In this document: in pieces, positions 16,220-24,140 of the stretch
Layout: every line of letters begins with the position of its first letter
Position numbering within the stretch: the stretch's first letter is position 1
NCBI GenBank assembly: GCA_037130845.1
Contig: JBAXSE010000004.1
Span: forward strand, 1-64,000
DNA length: 64,000 nt
Reading direction: 5' to 3'
Origin: 1-14-0-10-37-14 sp037130845
GTDB taxonomy: Bacteria; Patescibacteriota; Patescibacteriia; Patescibacteriales; Patescibacteriaceae
Program-made: the position numbers and the translations under genes
The notes under the pieces: model-generated
The model's input: the letters and a program-made list of their open reading frames with translations, nothing else
The model's database searches: none
Told to the model about the DNA's origin: nothing

Positions 16220-17242
16220 ATGGAAGACAGAATCATCTCTCCCGCCCCAACCGAGGGAGAAGACAATTGGGAAACTTCGTTGCGTCCGCGCAACCTCAGT
16301 GAATACGTCGGCCAGGAAACGGTCAAGGCGAATTTGCAGATTTTGTTGAGCGCGGCCAAGGCTCGGGGCGAAGGCGCCGAGCATATTTTGTTGTATGGCG
16401 CGCCCGGACTGGGCAAGACCACTTTGGCTCATATCGTAGCCAACGAACTGGGTTCCAATCTGCGCATCACCGCCGGCCCGGTCATCGAGAAGGCAGGCGA
16501 CTTGGCCGCTATCCTAACCAATCTGCAGGCCGGCGATATTTTGTTTATCGATGAAATCCATCGGCTTAATCGCACGGTCGAAGAAATATTATACCCGGCC
16601 ATGGAAGATAATGTACTGGATTTAATAATCGGCAAGGGCCCGAGCGCCCGCACGCTGCGCATCGATCTGGCCAAGTTTACCATTATCGGCGCCACAACCA
16701 AGGTCAGCCTTTTGTCCGCTCCGTTGCGTGATCGCTTTGGCGCGGTTTATCATTTGGATTTTTATGAACCGGACGAACTGGCGACGATTGTGCGACGCTC
16801 GGCTCGTGTTTTGGATTTCGCGCTGGACGCCGATTCCGCTCTGGAGATTGCCAGCCGCTCTCGCCGCACCCCGCGTGTGGCCAACCGTTTGTTGCGCCGT
16901 GTGCGTGACTACGCCCAGGTCAAGAATAATGGCCAGGTCAATGTCGGCCTGACACATGACGCCTTGACCATGCTCGGCGTCGATCCTTTGGGCTTGGACA
17001 AGATCGACCGCGCTATCTTGGAGACGATTATTGATAAATTCCGTGGCGGCCCTGTCGGCCTCAATACCTTGGCTGCTGCCTCGGGCGAGGACGAACAGAC
17101 CATTGAGGATGTCTATGAGCCCTTCCTAATGCGCCTGGGTTTCCTAGATCGCTCAGCTCGCGGCCGTATCGCTACTGCCTTGGCCTACGAGCATCTGGGC
17201 AGGAAGAGCGGTCTGGACGGGCCCAACGCGAAGTTATTTTGA
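16220..17242 (+). CDS. ruvB: Holliday junction branch migration ATPase RuvB
   Basis: RuvB (340 aa) is the hexameric AAA+ motor that drives Holliday junction branch migration with RuvA. Visible motifs are the N-terminal LRPRNLSEYVGQ, Walker A GAPGLGKTT near residue 60, Walker B ILFIDEIHRLNR near 110, sensor 1 GATTK, the RuvB beta-hairpin region, and the C-terminal winged helix (GLDKIDRAILETIIDKFRGG, then EPFLMRLGFLDRSARGR). Length is typical. ruvA and ruvC are not adjacent. The start follows a family C stem-loop, with AGGAG lying 5' of the hairpin. TGA stop. Confidence 0.97.
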   Translation: MEDRIISPAPTEGEDNWETSLRPRNLSEYVGQETVKANLQILLSAAKARGEGAEHILLYGAPGLGKTTLAHIVANELGSNLRITAGPVIEKAGDLAAILTNLQAGDILFIDEIHRLNRTVEEILYPAMEDNVLDLIIGKGPSARTLRIDLAKFTIIGATTKVSLLSAPLRDRFGAVYHLDFYEPDELATIVRRSARVLDFALDADSALEIASRSRRTPRVANRLLRRVRDYAQVKNNGQVNVGLTHDALTMLGVDPLGLDKIDRAILETIIDKFRGGPVGLNTLAAASGEDEQTIEDVYEPFLMRLGFLDRSARGRIATALAYEHLGRKSGLDGPNAKLF

Positions 17243-17254
17243 TGTTAAATATTT

Positions 17255-17734
17255 ATGCAAGATATTTCTGGTTATGAAAAATTAAAGGAAAATGCGAGAA
17301 AATACTATGGAGAAATAAGATTAGTTTATTCGCCGGTCTTTGATTGTGATGTATGTTTTAGTGCCGAAGGTTTTAATCATATTGTATTTAAAAATAAGCA
17401 CGGCGAAAGAGAAAGGTCATCTCAGATTTTACGTTTTAAATTATTGTCTTTGGCAGTCAAATTGGTGTCGCTAACAACGACCTTTCAGGAATTTGAAGAA
17501 ACTTTAAAAGAATTTCCAATAAAAAGATTTAAGAAAAAAAGTAAAAAAACAATGCCTGTGAGGTATTGGGGGATAATCGCTATTATAGATGGAAGAAAAA
17601 TTAAGGTAATCATTAGACAAATAGGTAATAGCGGCCAAATCCATTTTTGGAGTATTGTTCCTGCCTGGACTACTAATAAATTTCGAGATGTAAAATTTAT
17701 TTCAACTATGAAAGGTGACCCAATAGAAGATTGA
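17255..17734 (+). CDS. hypothetical protein, possible BECR-fold nuclease-like
   Basis: A 159-residue basic protein with AT-rich codons. The layout (HIVFKNKHGERERSSQILRFK, then a C-terminal strand series RYWGIIAIIDGRKIKVIIRQIGNSGQIHFWSIVP) resembles the phage-associated barnase/EndoU/ColicinE5/RelE-like (PBECR) hypothetical proteins common in CPR genomes. That assignment is inference from pattern only. It starts 13 nt after ruvB and has its own terminator. Base composition suggests acquisition. No antitoxin-like neighbour is present. Confidence 0.7.
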   Translation: MQDISGYEKLKENARKYYGEIRLVYSPVFDCDVCFSAEGFNHIVFKNKHGERERSSQILRFKLLSLAVKLVSLTTTFQEFEETLKEFPIKRFKKKSKKTMPVRYWGIIAIIDGRKIKVIIRQIGNSGQIHFWSIVPAWTTNKFRDVKFISTMKGDPIED

Positions 17735-17739
17735 ATGCA

Positions 17740-17767
17740 AAAAAACCGCTTTGATAGCGGTTTTTTT
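17740..17767 (+). terminator. intrinsic terminator
   Basis: AAAAAACCGCT and AGCGGTTTTTTT around TTGAT, directly after the gene at 17255. Confidence 0.92.
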
Positions 17768-17875
17768 GCGATGCTTGCCTTCAGCTTATGATTTAGCCGA
17801 ATAGGGCTGACGCCCCACAAGCATGATGATATAATAGCCTATTTTAGACAAGATGTCAATATGGCGAGTAAGCCC

Positions 17876-17904
17876 TTGACTTATTATTTAATTATTGTTT
17901 TAAT
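17876..17904 (+). promoter_or_regulatory. predicted promoter of the methyltransferase gene
   Basis: TTGACT (17876-17881), 17 bp and TTTAAT (17899-17904), 35 nt upstream of the ATG at 17940. Confidence 0.55.
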
Positions 17905-17939
17905 ATAAGCAGTTTTTTACAATTATTTTGGAGTTAGAG

Positions 17940-18734
17940 ATGGGAACTATTAATCCTACTGAAGAAAAGCAAATAATGCCATGGTATGCAAATGAAAATG
18001 GTATATTTGGCCCTGATTATATGCAGACTACGGCCATGAATCTCACTGATGACAAAACAGTCAGAGAGATTAGGTTTGTAGAGCAATTTATTGATCCAAT
18101 GTCACATATTTTGGATGTTCCGACCGGCTTCGGCCGGCATGCTATCGAATTAGCCAAGCTTGGTCATTATGTGATTGGAGTGGATATAAGCCAGCAATTC
18201 TTGGATATTGCAGCGAAAAGTGCTCTTGAGGCTAAGGTAAACGTTAGATGGATCAAGGAGGATATGCGCCATATACCATGGCATTTCAAGAATTCAATTT
18301 TTCTTGATGCAGTAATTAATTTATTTACTGCCTTTGGTTATTTGGAGGATGACAGGCAGGACCAATTAGCTTTGAATAGCATGACGGATAATCTCAAAAA
18401 AGGCGGCGTATTCATTATGGATTTCTTCAATTTTTATAGACTGATACGTGATTATCAGCCTAAATCCTATCATGAATTGGCAGACGGTTCGACTCAACTT
18501 AAGGAAAGGCATTTCGACTTTATAACCGGTTGCAACCGAGAAAAAGTGACCAAGATAAATGTTGATGGCAGCAAAGAGCTGTATGAAAGCAGTATTCGCT
18601 GTTACACTTTGCCTGAGCTAACCAAGATGTTCAAGATCGCCGGCATGACGATCGATAAGGTTTTTGGCGATTTTGAATTCGCACCATTAACTCTTGATTC
18701 TATGCGCATGATAATTGTGGCATATAAAGATTAA
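17940..18734 (+). CDS. class I SAM-dependent methyltransferase
   Basis: A 264-residue methyltransferase. The Rossmann SAM site is HILDVPTGFGRHAIELAK near 55-75, with the acidic end of strand 2 at VIGVDIS and motif II-like VRWIKEDMRHIPW. The C-terminal half has the beta-sheet extension seen in small-molecule methyltransferases. Substrate cannot be read from sequence. GGAG at 17930-17933 is six bases before the ATG at 17940, which is preferred to the TTG at 17928. It is monocistronic, bracketed by a promoter and a terminator. Confidence 0.88.
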   Translation: MGTINPTEEKQIMPWYANENGIFGPDYMQTTAMNLTDDKTVREIRFVEQFIDPMSHILDVPTGFGRHAIELAKLGHYVIGVDISQQFLDIAAKSALEAKVNVRWIKEDMRHIPWHFKNSIFLDAVINLFTAFGYLEDDRQDQLALNSMTDNLKKGGVFIMDFFNFYRLIRDYQPKSYHELADGSTQLKERHFDFITGCNREKVTKINVDGSKELYESSIRCYTLPELTKMFKIAGMTIDKVFGDFEFAPLTLDSMRMIIVAYKD

Positions 18735-18738
18735 CTCT

Positions 18739-18777
18739 TAAGCCTTTTTCCGACTAATAGGAAAAAGGCTTATTTTA
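18739..18777 (+). terminator. intrinsic terminator
   Basis: Thirteen-bp stem TAAGCCTTTTTCC / GGAAAAAGGCTTA with an 8-nt loop and a T-rich tail, after the methyltransferase gene. Confidence 0.85.
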
Positions 18778-18778
18778 T

Positions 18779-18807
18779 TTGACAAGCTTAGTCAAAAATT
18801 ATATACA
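18779..18807 (+). promoter_or_regulatory. queA promoter, probably leaderless
   Basis: TTGACA (18779-18784), exactly 17 bp and TATACA (18802-18807). The ATG of queA is 9 nt further, so the transcript would start within about 3 nt of it. Confidence 0.75.
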
Positions 18808-18816
18808 ATAGCTACT

Positions 18817-19986
18817 ATGAAATTAGCCGATTTTGATTACATTCTGCCGTCGGAGCTGATTGCCACCCAGCCCAGCCAACAGCGCGACCAGTCGCGTCTT
18901 TTGGTGTTGCACAAGGGCAATGGGGCAATCGAACACAAGCATTTTTTTGATATCCTGGATTACCTGGAGCCGGGCGATCTGTTGGTTGCTAATAATTCCA
19001 AGGTGATTCCGGCCAGATTGGCTGGCAAAAAAATGACCGGCCCTTCGACAGGGCTCAGGACGGGCGGTGGAGGGAAAGTAGAGATTTTTTTGTCCAAGAA
19101 CTTAGGCAGCACTTCGACTTCGCTCAGTGCAGGCGCAAGCCATTCGACGGAGCTCATGACTGGCGCCTGGGAGTGCTTAGTCAAAGGCAGGGTGAAGGTT
19201 GGGGATAAAATTATTTTGTCGGATAAATTATTCGGCTTGGTGGAGGAAATACACGACGAAATCAGAATCATCAAGTTTAGCTTAGTCGGATCGGAATTAA
19301 TGAACGAATTGGAAGCAATCGGCCAGATTCCATTGCCGCCCTATATTATAAAGCAACGCGCTTCTGAAACTATCCAGGATGGCGACAAAGAAAATTATCA
19401 AACTGTTTACGCAGACGAACAAAAGAAGGGCAGCGTAGCTGCTCCGACCGCCGGTTTGCATTTCACTCCGGAATTGATTTCAAAAATAAAAGCCAAAGGC
19501 GTGCAGATGGAATATCTAACCCTGCACGTGGGCCTGGGCACTTTTTTGCCAGTCAAGACTGACAATATTGAGGAGCATCAGATCCACAGCGAGTGGGCTG
19601 AAGTGCCGGTTGAATTGATAGCCAAGATAATCGCCACCAAACAAGCCGGCCATCGAGTGATAGCGGTAGGAACAACCACTGCTAGGACTCTAGAGTTTTT
19701 TGCCGATAAAATTTTTAGCATCGAAAATAAAAATGTTGCGAAGCAACCACCAATATTGGACATTCCTAGATCTGGTTTATCCGCTTGGGTAAATATTTTC
19801 ATCTATCCTCCCTACCAATTCAAAGTCGTCGATGCGCTGATTACCAATTTCCATCTGCCCAAATCAACCTTGCTGATGCTGGTCTCTGCCCTGGCCGGCA
19901 AAGACAATATTGATCGAGCCTATCAAGAGGCTATTGCGCATAAATACCGCTTCTACAGCTACGGCGACGCCATGCTTATTCTATAG
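18817..19986 (+). CDS. queA: tRNA preQ1(34) S-adenosylmethionine ribosyltransferase-isomerase
   Basis: QueA (389 aa) transfers the ribosyl part of SAM to preQ1 at the tRNA wobble base in queuosine synthesis. Family landmarks are FDYILPSELIATQP at the start, LLVANNSKVIPARL, PLPPYI, the strongly conserved VAAPTAGLHFTPEL, YLTLHVGLGTFLPV, and TNFHLPKSTLLMLVSAL near the end. Two stretches look foreign: PSTGLRTGGGG near residues 73-83 and about 20 Ser/Thr/Gly-rich residues near 97-117. They coincide with family F palindromes and lengthen the protein beyond the usual 340-360. The rest is intact, so function is probably kept. Other queuosine genes are not in the window. Confidence 0.95.
   Translation: MKLADFDYILPSELIATQPSQQRDQSRLLVLHKGNGAIEHKHFFDILDYLEPGDLLVANNSKVIPARLAGKKMTGPSTGLRTGGGGKVEIFLSKNLGSTSTSLSAGASHSTELMTGAWECLVKGRVKVGDKIILSDKLFGLVEEIHDEIRIIKFSLVGSELMNELEAIGQIPLPPYIIKQRASETIQDGDKENYQTVYADEQKKGSVAAPTAGLHFTPELISKIKAKGVQMEYLTLHVGLGTFLPVKTDNIEEHQIHSEWAEVPVELIAKIIATKQAGHRVIAVGTTTARTLEFFADKIFSIENKNVAKQPPILDIPRSGLSAWVNIFIYPPYQFKVVDALITNFHLPKSTLLMLVSALAGKDNIDRAYQEAIAHKYRFYSYGDAMLIL
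19042..19068. repeat. family F repeat inserted in frame in queA (site 1)
   Basis: CCTTCGACAGGGCTCAGGAC carries the TTCGAC...GCTCAG signature seen outside genes at 38864-38948. It adds about 10 residues between the normal QueA segments ...GKKMTG and GKVEIFL without a frameshift. Confidence 0.7.
19110..19162. repeat. family F repeats inserted in frame in queA (site 2)
   Basis: ACTTCGACTTCGCTCAGTGC and CATTCGACGGAGCTCATGAC are two further TTCGAC...GCTCA units in tandem. They encode about 20 low-complexity residues between KNLG and WECLVKGR, which are usually separated only by a short turn. Confidence 0.7.
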
Positions 19987-20030
19987 CCATCGGCAAACCC
20001 AAGTCCAATAATTAAAATTTTTATAAGTAT

Positions 20031-20124
20031 GCTCCTACAAATACAAATCATATCGAATCTACAAATAAAACATTACATTTAGGTACGGATTTGTACATTT
20101 GTAATAATTTGTATTTGTAGGAGC
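20031..20124. repeat. family B inverted repeat, copy 1
   Basis: Arms GCTCCTACAAATACAAAT and ATTTGTATTTGTAGGAGC with further ACAAAT/ATTTGT units inside and a short unique centre. Copies are at 33224 and 50297. It occupies most of the queA-infB gap, the rest of which is AT-rich with no other feature seen. Confidence 0.85.
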
Positions 20125-20271
20125 CTGTTGGCAACTTTGGATTATATTTCTAATATTGGCTAAAAACATTGACTTTTGGCGCAAATTACTTTATTATTAT
20201 TTTATTATTATAAATCAAGCGAAATAGGCTAATGTTTGCTTATTTTTGGTTATAGCCTTTAAATTAACTCC

Positions 20272-22242
20272 ATGAACTTAACCGAATTAGCCCGTATTCT
20301 CAAAATTACTCCCAACGATCTCAAGGACAAACTGCCTGAGCTCGGTTTTAATATTGGTTTTAGGGCAATTAAGGTTGATAATCATGTCGCCAAGAAGATT
20401 ATTGCCGCTTGGCCGGCCTTTATGCGCAAGGTAGAGCGTGAAGAACGTTGGAAGAAGCGCGATGCTTTGGCTAGCCGTATCGAAGATGGCGAGAAGCGCC
20501 AAGTTAAGGTCGGCAAATATATTGTGGTGCGCGACTTTGCGACTGCCAGCGGCCTGCCAATCAACAAGATCCTAGCCGAATTGATGAAAAATGGCATCTT
20601 TACCAGCATGAACGAAAAGATCGATTTTGATACTGCCAGCGTCATCGGCGCTGATATGGGATTGGAAGTGTTGGCCGAAGAGGAACAAAAAGACGTGATG
20701 ATTGATAATTCCCATAAGATTAAGGATGTAATGACCGAAGAGGCGTCACTGGAAGTCCGCTCGCCGGTAATTGTCGTGATGGGCCATGTTGACCATGGCA
20801 AAACCAAGCTGTTGGACGCTATCCGCCATACCAATGTTGTGGCAGGCGAAGCCGGCGGCATTACTCAGCATATCGGCGCTTATCAAGTGGAACGCAAGGG
20901 GCGAAAACTTACATTTATCGATACTCCCGGCCACGAGGCCTTTACCGCTATGCGTAACCGTGGCGCCAAGGTAGCCGATATCGCCATTTTGGTGGTTGCG
21001 GCTGATGATGGCGTCATGCCTCAGACTACCGAAGCTTACCGCATCATCCAAGCGGCCGGCATTCCTTTTATTGTCGCTATTAACAAGATTGATAAGCCTG
21101 ATGCCAACATCGACAAGGTCAAGCAAGAACTGTCCAGCAAGCTGGATATTCTGCCCGAAGATTGGGGAGGCAAAACAGTTTGTCTGCCTATTTCTGCCAA
21201 AGATCGCATCGGTATTGATGAAATCCTGGACACTCTGATCTTGGTGGCTGACATGGAAGAAGAAAATCTGCATGCCAATCCGGCCGGCAAGACTATGGGC
21301 ACGATTATCGAATCCAATATGGATAAGTCCGAGGGTATCGTCGCCACCTTGTTGGTGCAAAACGGCACCTTGCGCATCGGCGACGAGCTTTGTTCCAATG
21401 GCATTGATTATGGCAAAGCGCGCAATATGAAAAATCATTTGGGCGTTACCTTGCTCGAGGCTGGTCCCAGCACGCCCGTTAAGATTATCGGCTTTAAGAT
21501 CCAGCCAGAGGTTGGAGATATTATCGAAGTGGGCCGCGGCGAAAAGATCAAGATGAAGCGCGTCTCTCGGCCGATGGTCGAAGCCGCCAGCCAGACTGCC
21601 GAAGAAGTTGCCACCGATGATGCCGCTGCCAGGATTGTGTTGTTGCTTAAGGGCGATACGCTCGGCTCGGTAGAGGCGATCGAGAATTCCTTTAACAAGA
21701 TCGATACCCAAGGCGTCAAGATCAAGATCATTCATAAGGGTCTGGGTAATATCAGCGAAGGCGACATCGCGCGCGCCGAATCCAATGGCGCCAAAGTTAT
21801 CGGCTTTAATATCAAGCCTAATCCGAAAGCAGTGCAGATCGCCCGTGAGAAAAATGTTACTATCAAGACTTATAAGGTTATTTACGAATTATTGAACGAT
21901 ATCCGCGCCGAGATCCAAGAATTGGTCAAGCCGGAAATTGTGCGCGTTGACCTGGGCAAGATTAAGGTCTTGGCCATCTTCCGCTCCGAGAAGAAATCGC
22001 AGATCTTGGGCGGCAAAGTCATCTCCGGCATTATCCAGCCCAATACGATAGTCGAACTGGTGCGCCAGGGAGAGATTATCGACGAAGGAAAGATTTCCAG
22101 CGTCAAGTCCGGCAAAGAAGACGTCGATATGATCGAAAACGGCGGTGAGTGCGGCTTCAAATTGGAATCACGCACCCCGGCGGAGAAGGACGACATCTTG
22201 AATATTTATCGGGAGGATAAGATTTATAAGAAGATCAAGTAA
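20272..22242 (+). CDS. infB: translation initiation factor IF-2
   Basis: IF-2 (656 aa) is a GTPase that places initiator tRNA on the 30S subunit and promotes subunit joining. The N-terminal part is short, with two IF2-N-like helical segments (NLTELARILKITPNDLK and ASGLPINKILAELMKNGIFTS), well below the long extensions of many bacteria. G domain motifs are GHVDHGKTKLLD near 174, DTPGHEAF, NKIDKPDA and ISAK. Domains II, III (RIVLLLKGDTLGSVEAIE) and IV follow, with the C-terminal VRQGEIIDEGKISSVKSGKEDV. rbfA follows, as is usual. Confidence 0.97.
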   Translation: MNLTELARILKITPNDLKDKLPELGFNIGFRAIKVDNHVAKKIIAAWPAFMRKVEREERWKKRDALASRIEDGEKRQVKVGKYIVVRDFATASGLPINKILAELMKNGIFTSMNEKIDFDTASVIGADMGLEVLAEEEQKDVMIDNSHKIKDVMTEEASLEVRSPVIVVMGHVDHGKTKLLDAIRHTNVVAGEAGGITQHIGAYQVERKGRKLTFIDTPGHEAFTAMRNRGAKVADIAILVVAADDGVMPQTTEAYRIIQAAGIPFIVAINKIDKPDANIDKVKQELSSKLDILPEDWGGKTVCLPISAKDRIGIDEILDTLILVADMEEENLHANPAGKTMGTIIESNMDKSEGIVATLLVQNGTLRIGDELCSNGIDYGKARNMKNHLGVTLLEAGPSTPVKIIGFKIQPEVGDIIEVGRGEKIKMKRVSRPMVEAASQTAEEVATDDAAARIVLLLKGDTLGSVEAIENSFNKIDTQGVKIKIIHKGLGNISEGDIARAESNGAKVIGFNIKPNPKAVQIAREKNVTIKTYKVIYELLNDIRAEIQELVKPEIVRVDLGKIKVLAIFRSEKKSQILGGKVISGIIQPNTIVELVRQGEIIDEGKISSVKSGKEDVDMIENGGECGFKLESRTPAEKDDILNIYREDKIYKKIK

Positions 22243-22330
22243 GTTTATAAAGTTTGTAAAGTTCATAAAGTTTATAAAGTTATAGGTATTGGGGATTTTG
22301 ATTTCATCTATAAAGTTTGTAAATTTAGAG
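22242..22330. repeat. family A repeat (9-nt units), copy 2
   Basis: AAGTTTATAAAG, TTTGTAAAG, TTCATAAAG and TTTATAAAG units start at the infB stop codon. A further ATAAAGTTTGTAAA lies at 22308-22325. Here the second block has the same orientation as the first, unlike the inverted copy at 15419. Confidence 0.7.
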
Positions 22331-22366
22331 TAGTCTGATATTGATTTTAAAACATTACATATATCC

Positions 22367-22690
22367 ATGGAAAAACAGGAAAGAGTTAATGAACATGTAC
22401 AGCAGCGACTGGCCGAAATAATGAGCCGTCGTTTGGCTTTGGACGGCTATATGATAACAGTAGCCGCCGCCTATCTTTCGCCTGATCAAAAAAGGCTGAA
22501 GGTCTTTGTCTCTGTTTTGCCTGACAAATACAATGGCACCGCTTTGCAGCAATTGCGCAAATTAGGTCCAGCCATCAAAGGTGAATTGTGCCGTGCGGCT
22601 AAGCTGCGCGAAGCACCGAGGATCAATTGGCTGATAGATAACACCGAGGCCAAAGCGGCTGAATTGGATGAAATTTTCAAACAAATCTAA
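22367..22690 (+). CDS. rbfA: 30S ribosome-binding factor A
   Basis: RbfA (107 aa) is a KH-fold factor that binds the immature 30S subunit and assists 16S rRNA 5'-end processing. The sequence shows the N-terminal helix RVNEHVQQRLAEIMSRRL, the central strands YMITVAAAYLSPDQKRLKVFVSV and the typical LKGELCRAAKLREAPRINWLID-like region (here KGELCRAAKLREAPRINWLI), ending in LDEIFKQI. Length and position after infB support the call. Confidence 0.9.
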   Translation: MEKQERVNEHVQQRLAEIMSRRLALDGYMITVAAAYLSPDQKRLKVFVSVLPDKYNGTALQQLRKLGPAIKGELCRAAKLREAPRINWLIDNTEAKAAELDEIFKQI

Positions 22691-22802
22691 GTATTTATCT
22701 CCGGTACTCCCGGAGATCTCCCCACGAAGATGAGAATGTGTAATTGTGATAAATGTAATCAGAGTCGCGAAAAAATAAATGTCGATAATAATTCGATTAG
22801 AA

Positions 22803-22843
22803 AAAACACATGAAGGTCAATGTTCCTTTTCATGTGTTTTTAT
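22803..22843 (+). terminator. intrinsic terminator after rbfA
   Basis: AAAACACATGAA (22803-22814) pairs with TTCATGTGTTTT (22829-22840), followed by T. It would end the infB-rbfA unit. Confidence 0.72.
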
Positions 22844-22883
22844 ATTATAGAAATTTAATGTTGCGCAATTACCATCATTGCCA

Positions 22884-22981
22884 TGTCATTCCCGCCCGCC
22901 AAAGGACGGGTAGACTCCGGCGGGAATCTAATCGTTGACAGCAGTTCACGGGCAAGATTCCCGCCTTCGCGGGAATGACAC
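22884..22981. repeat. family E repeat (TGTCATTCCCGC...GCGGGAATGACA), copy 1
   Basis: Inverted ends TGTCATTCCCGC and GCGGGAATGACA surround ATCTAATCGTTGACAG...GTTCACGGGCAAGA. The same layout with ATCTAATCGTTAGTGG is at 37219-37317. Confidence 0.8.
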
Positions 22982-23132
22982 AAGAAAAAATAGGGATAGC
23001 ATAATTAAACTTAGTGTATTAATGCGGGGACGAATATGACGTAATGGCTGATTTGGTTTTCTGATGTTAAAACAGATAACCTCTTTCTTCGTGGGGAGAT
23101 CCACGCGTTCGCGCGGATAAACTCAAATAGAT

Positions 23133-24095
23133 ATGTTGGAAAAAGCAAATTATCAAGAAGCCTGGCAGCTGATTTGCCAAGCCAAGCATGTCTTGGTTGT
23201 AATCCACGAGAATCCCGACGGCGACGCCTGGGCCAGCTTGTCGGCCTTTGTCCAGCTTTTGGATAATCTGGGCAAGCCTTGGCAGGCTTTGGGCCATGAG
23301 GCAATTCCGGAAAAGTTTGGCTATCTATCCAATCTGTCCCGAGCCAAGCAAACTGAAGGCGAGCTGGATTTAGAAGCTAGTGACCTAATTGTCAGTTTGG
23401 ACTGCGGATCAGCCGCCCGTACCGGACTTGCGGATTGGATTAAAGCTCGGCCGGAGCATATAATATTTTTGGAAATCGATCATCATCCTTGCCCTGATTG
23501 CCAATCAGATTTTTCTTTGCGTGATATAGCGGCAAGCGCCACTGCCAAAGTGCTTTATGACCTCTGTGCGGCCAACGACTTGCCTTTGACTGGTGCGCTT
23601 GCCAGCACGCTATTAACCGGTTTGGCGGCCGATACCGGCAATTTTGTCTATGCGGCGGCTTGTCCCGAAACAATGGCGGCAGCTTCGGCCATGCTAGCGC
23701 AAGGCGCGCGCCTGGACAAGATTTTTAATGCTACTTGGAAAACTCGCAGCGTGGCCGGACTTAAGCTTTGGGGTATCGCGCTGTCGAGACTTAGCTTAAA
23801 TTGTGAGTTGAATATAGCCTATACATACCTAAAACAAGCTGATTTGGCTGTTGCCGGTGCTAGCGAGCAAGAAGCAGAAGACTTGGCTGGATTTTTGTCC
23901 GGGCAATCCGAAGCGGCGGTAATAGTTTTGCTTAAAGAGAGGTCTGACGGTTGTGTCAAAGTGAGCCTGCGGTCAAATAACGACGATTATGATGTCGGCC
24001 GTTTAGCCCGTCTTTTGGGAGGCGGCGGGCACGCGCGAGCAGCAGGCTTCGAGTTAGTCAAACATAATGTCTCAGGCCAGGAGAATGCGCTATAA
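23133..24095 (+). CDS. DHH/DHHA1 phosphoesterase (NrnA-like oligoribonuclease / pAp phosphatase)
   Basis: A 320-residue DHH-family phosphoesterase. Motif I is HENPDGDAWAS (near 26-36), motif II SLDCGSAAR, motif III EIDHHPCPDC (the DHH), and motif IV GLAADTGNF. The C-terminal DHHA1 substrate domain ends with LGGGGHARAAGFEL. The closest family is NrnA, which degrades nanoRNA or cyclic-dinucleotide products and dephosphorylates pAp, using Mn ions. A position after infB-rbfA is common for nrnA genes. The ATG at 23133 lies 16 nt after a family C stem-loop, with GGGGAG 5' of the hairpin as the only SD-like sequence. Confidence 0.9.
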   Translation: MLEKANYQEAWQLICQAKHVLVVIHENPDGDAWASLSAFVQLLDNLGKPWQALGHEAIPEKFGYLSNLSRAKQTEGELDLEASDLIVSLDCGSAARTGLADWIKARPEHIIFLEIDHHPCPDCQSDFSLRDIAASATAKVLYDLCAANDLPLTGALASTLLTGLAADTGNFVYAAACPETMAAASAMLAQGARLDKIFNATWKTRSVAGLKLWGIALSRLSLNCELNIAYTYLKQADLAVAGASEQEAEDLAGFLSGQSEAAVIVLLKERSDGCVKVSLRSNNDDYDVGRLARLLGGGGHARAAGFELVKHNVSGQENAL

Positions 24096-24100
24096 AGTTA

Positions 24101-24129
24101 TTGCTTTTTCATCCTCATTTTGTTATAGT
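24101..24129 (+). promoter_or_regulatory. predicted promoter, probably leaderless
   Basis: TTGCTT (24101-24106), 17 bp, then an extended -10 TGT-TATAGT (24121-24129). The ATG at 24141 lies 11 nt after the -10, so a leader of only about 4 nt is expected. Confidence 0.65.
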
Positions 24130-24140
24130 ATATCCAGTAT

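Larger units (their letters stand above)
22697..23116. repeat. family C element between rbfA and the DHH gene, with nested family E repeat
   Basis: The left stem-loop ATCTCCGG-TACTC-CCGGAGAT begins 7 nt after the rbfA stop. The right stem-loop CCACGCG-TTCG-CGCGG (23101-23116) ends 16 nt before the next ATG. The interior again has AAATGTAATCAGAGTCGCG and GGGGACGAATATGACGTAA. The left and right stems differ in sequence but keep pairing. A family E repeat and a terminator-like hairpin are nested inside. Confidence 0.78.

Noticed and set aside
20746..21735. 329-codon frame antisense to infB
   Set aside because: infB is intact with all IF-2 motifs. The antisense frame has no recognisable domain.
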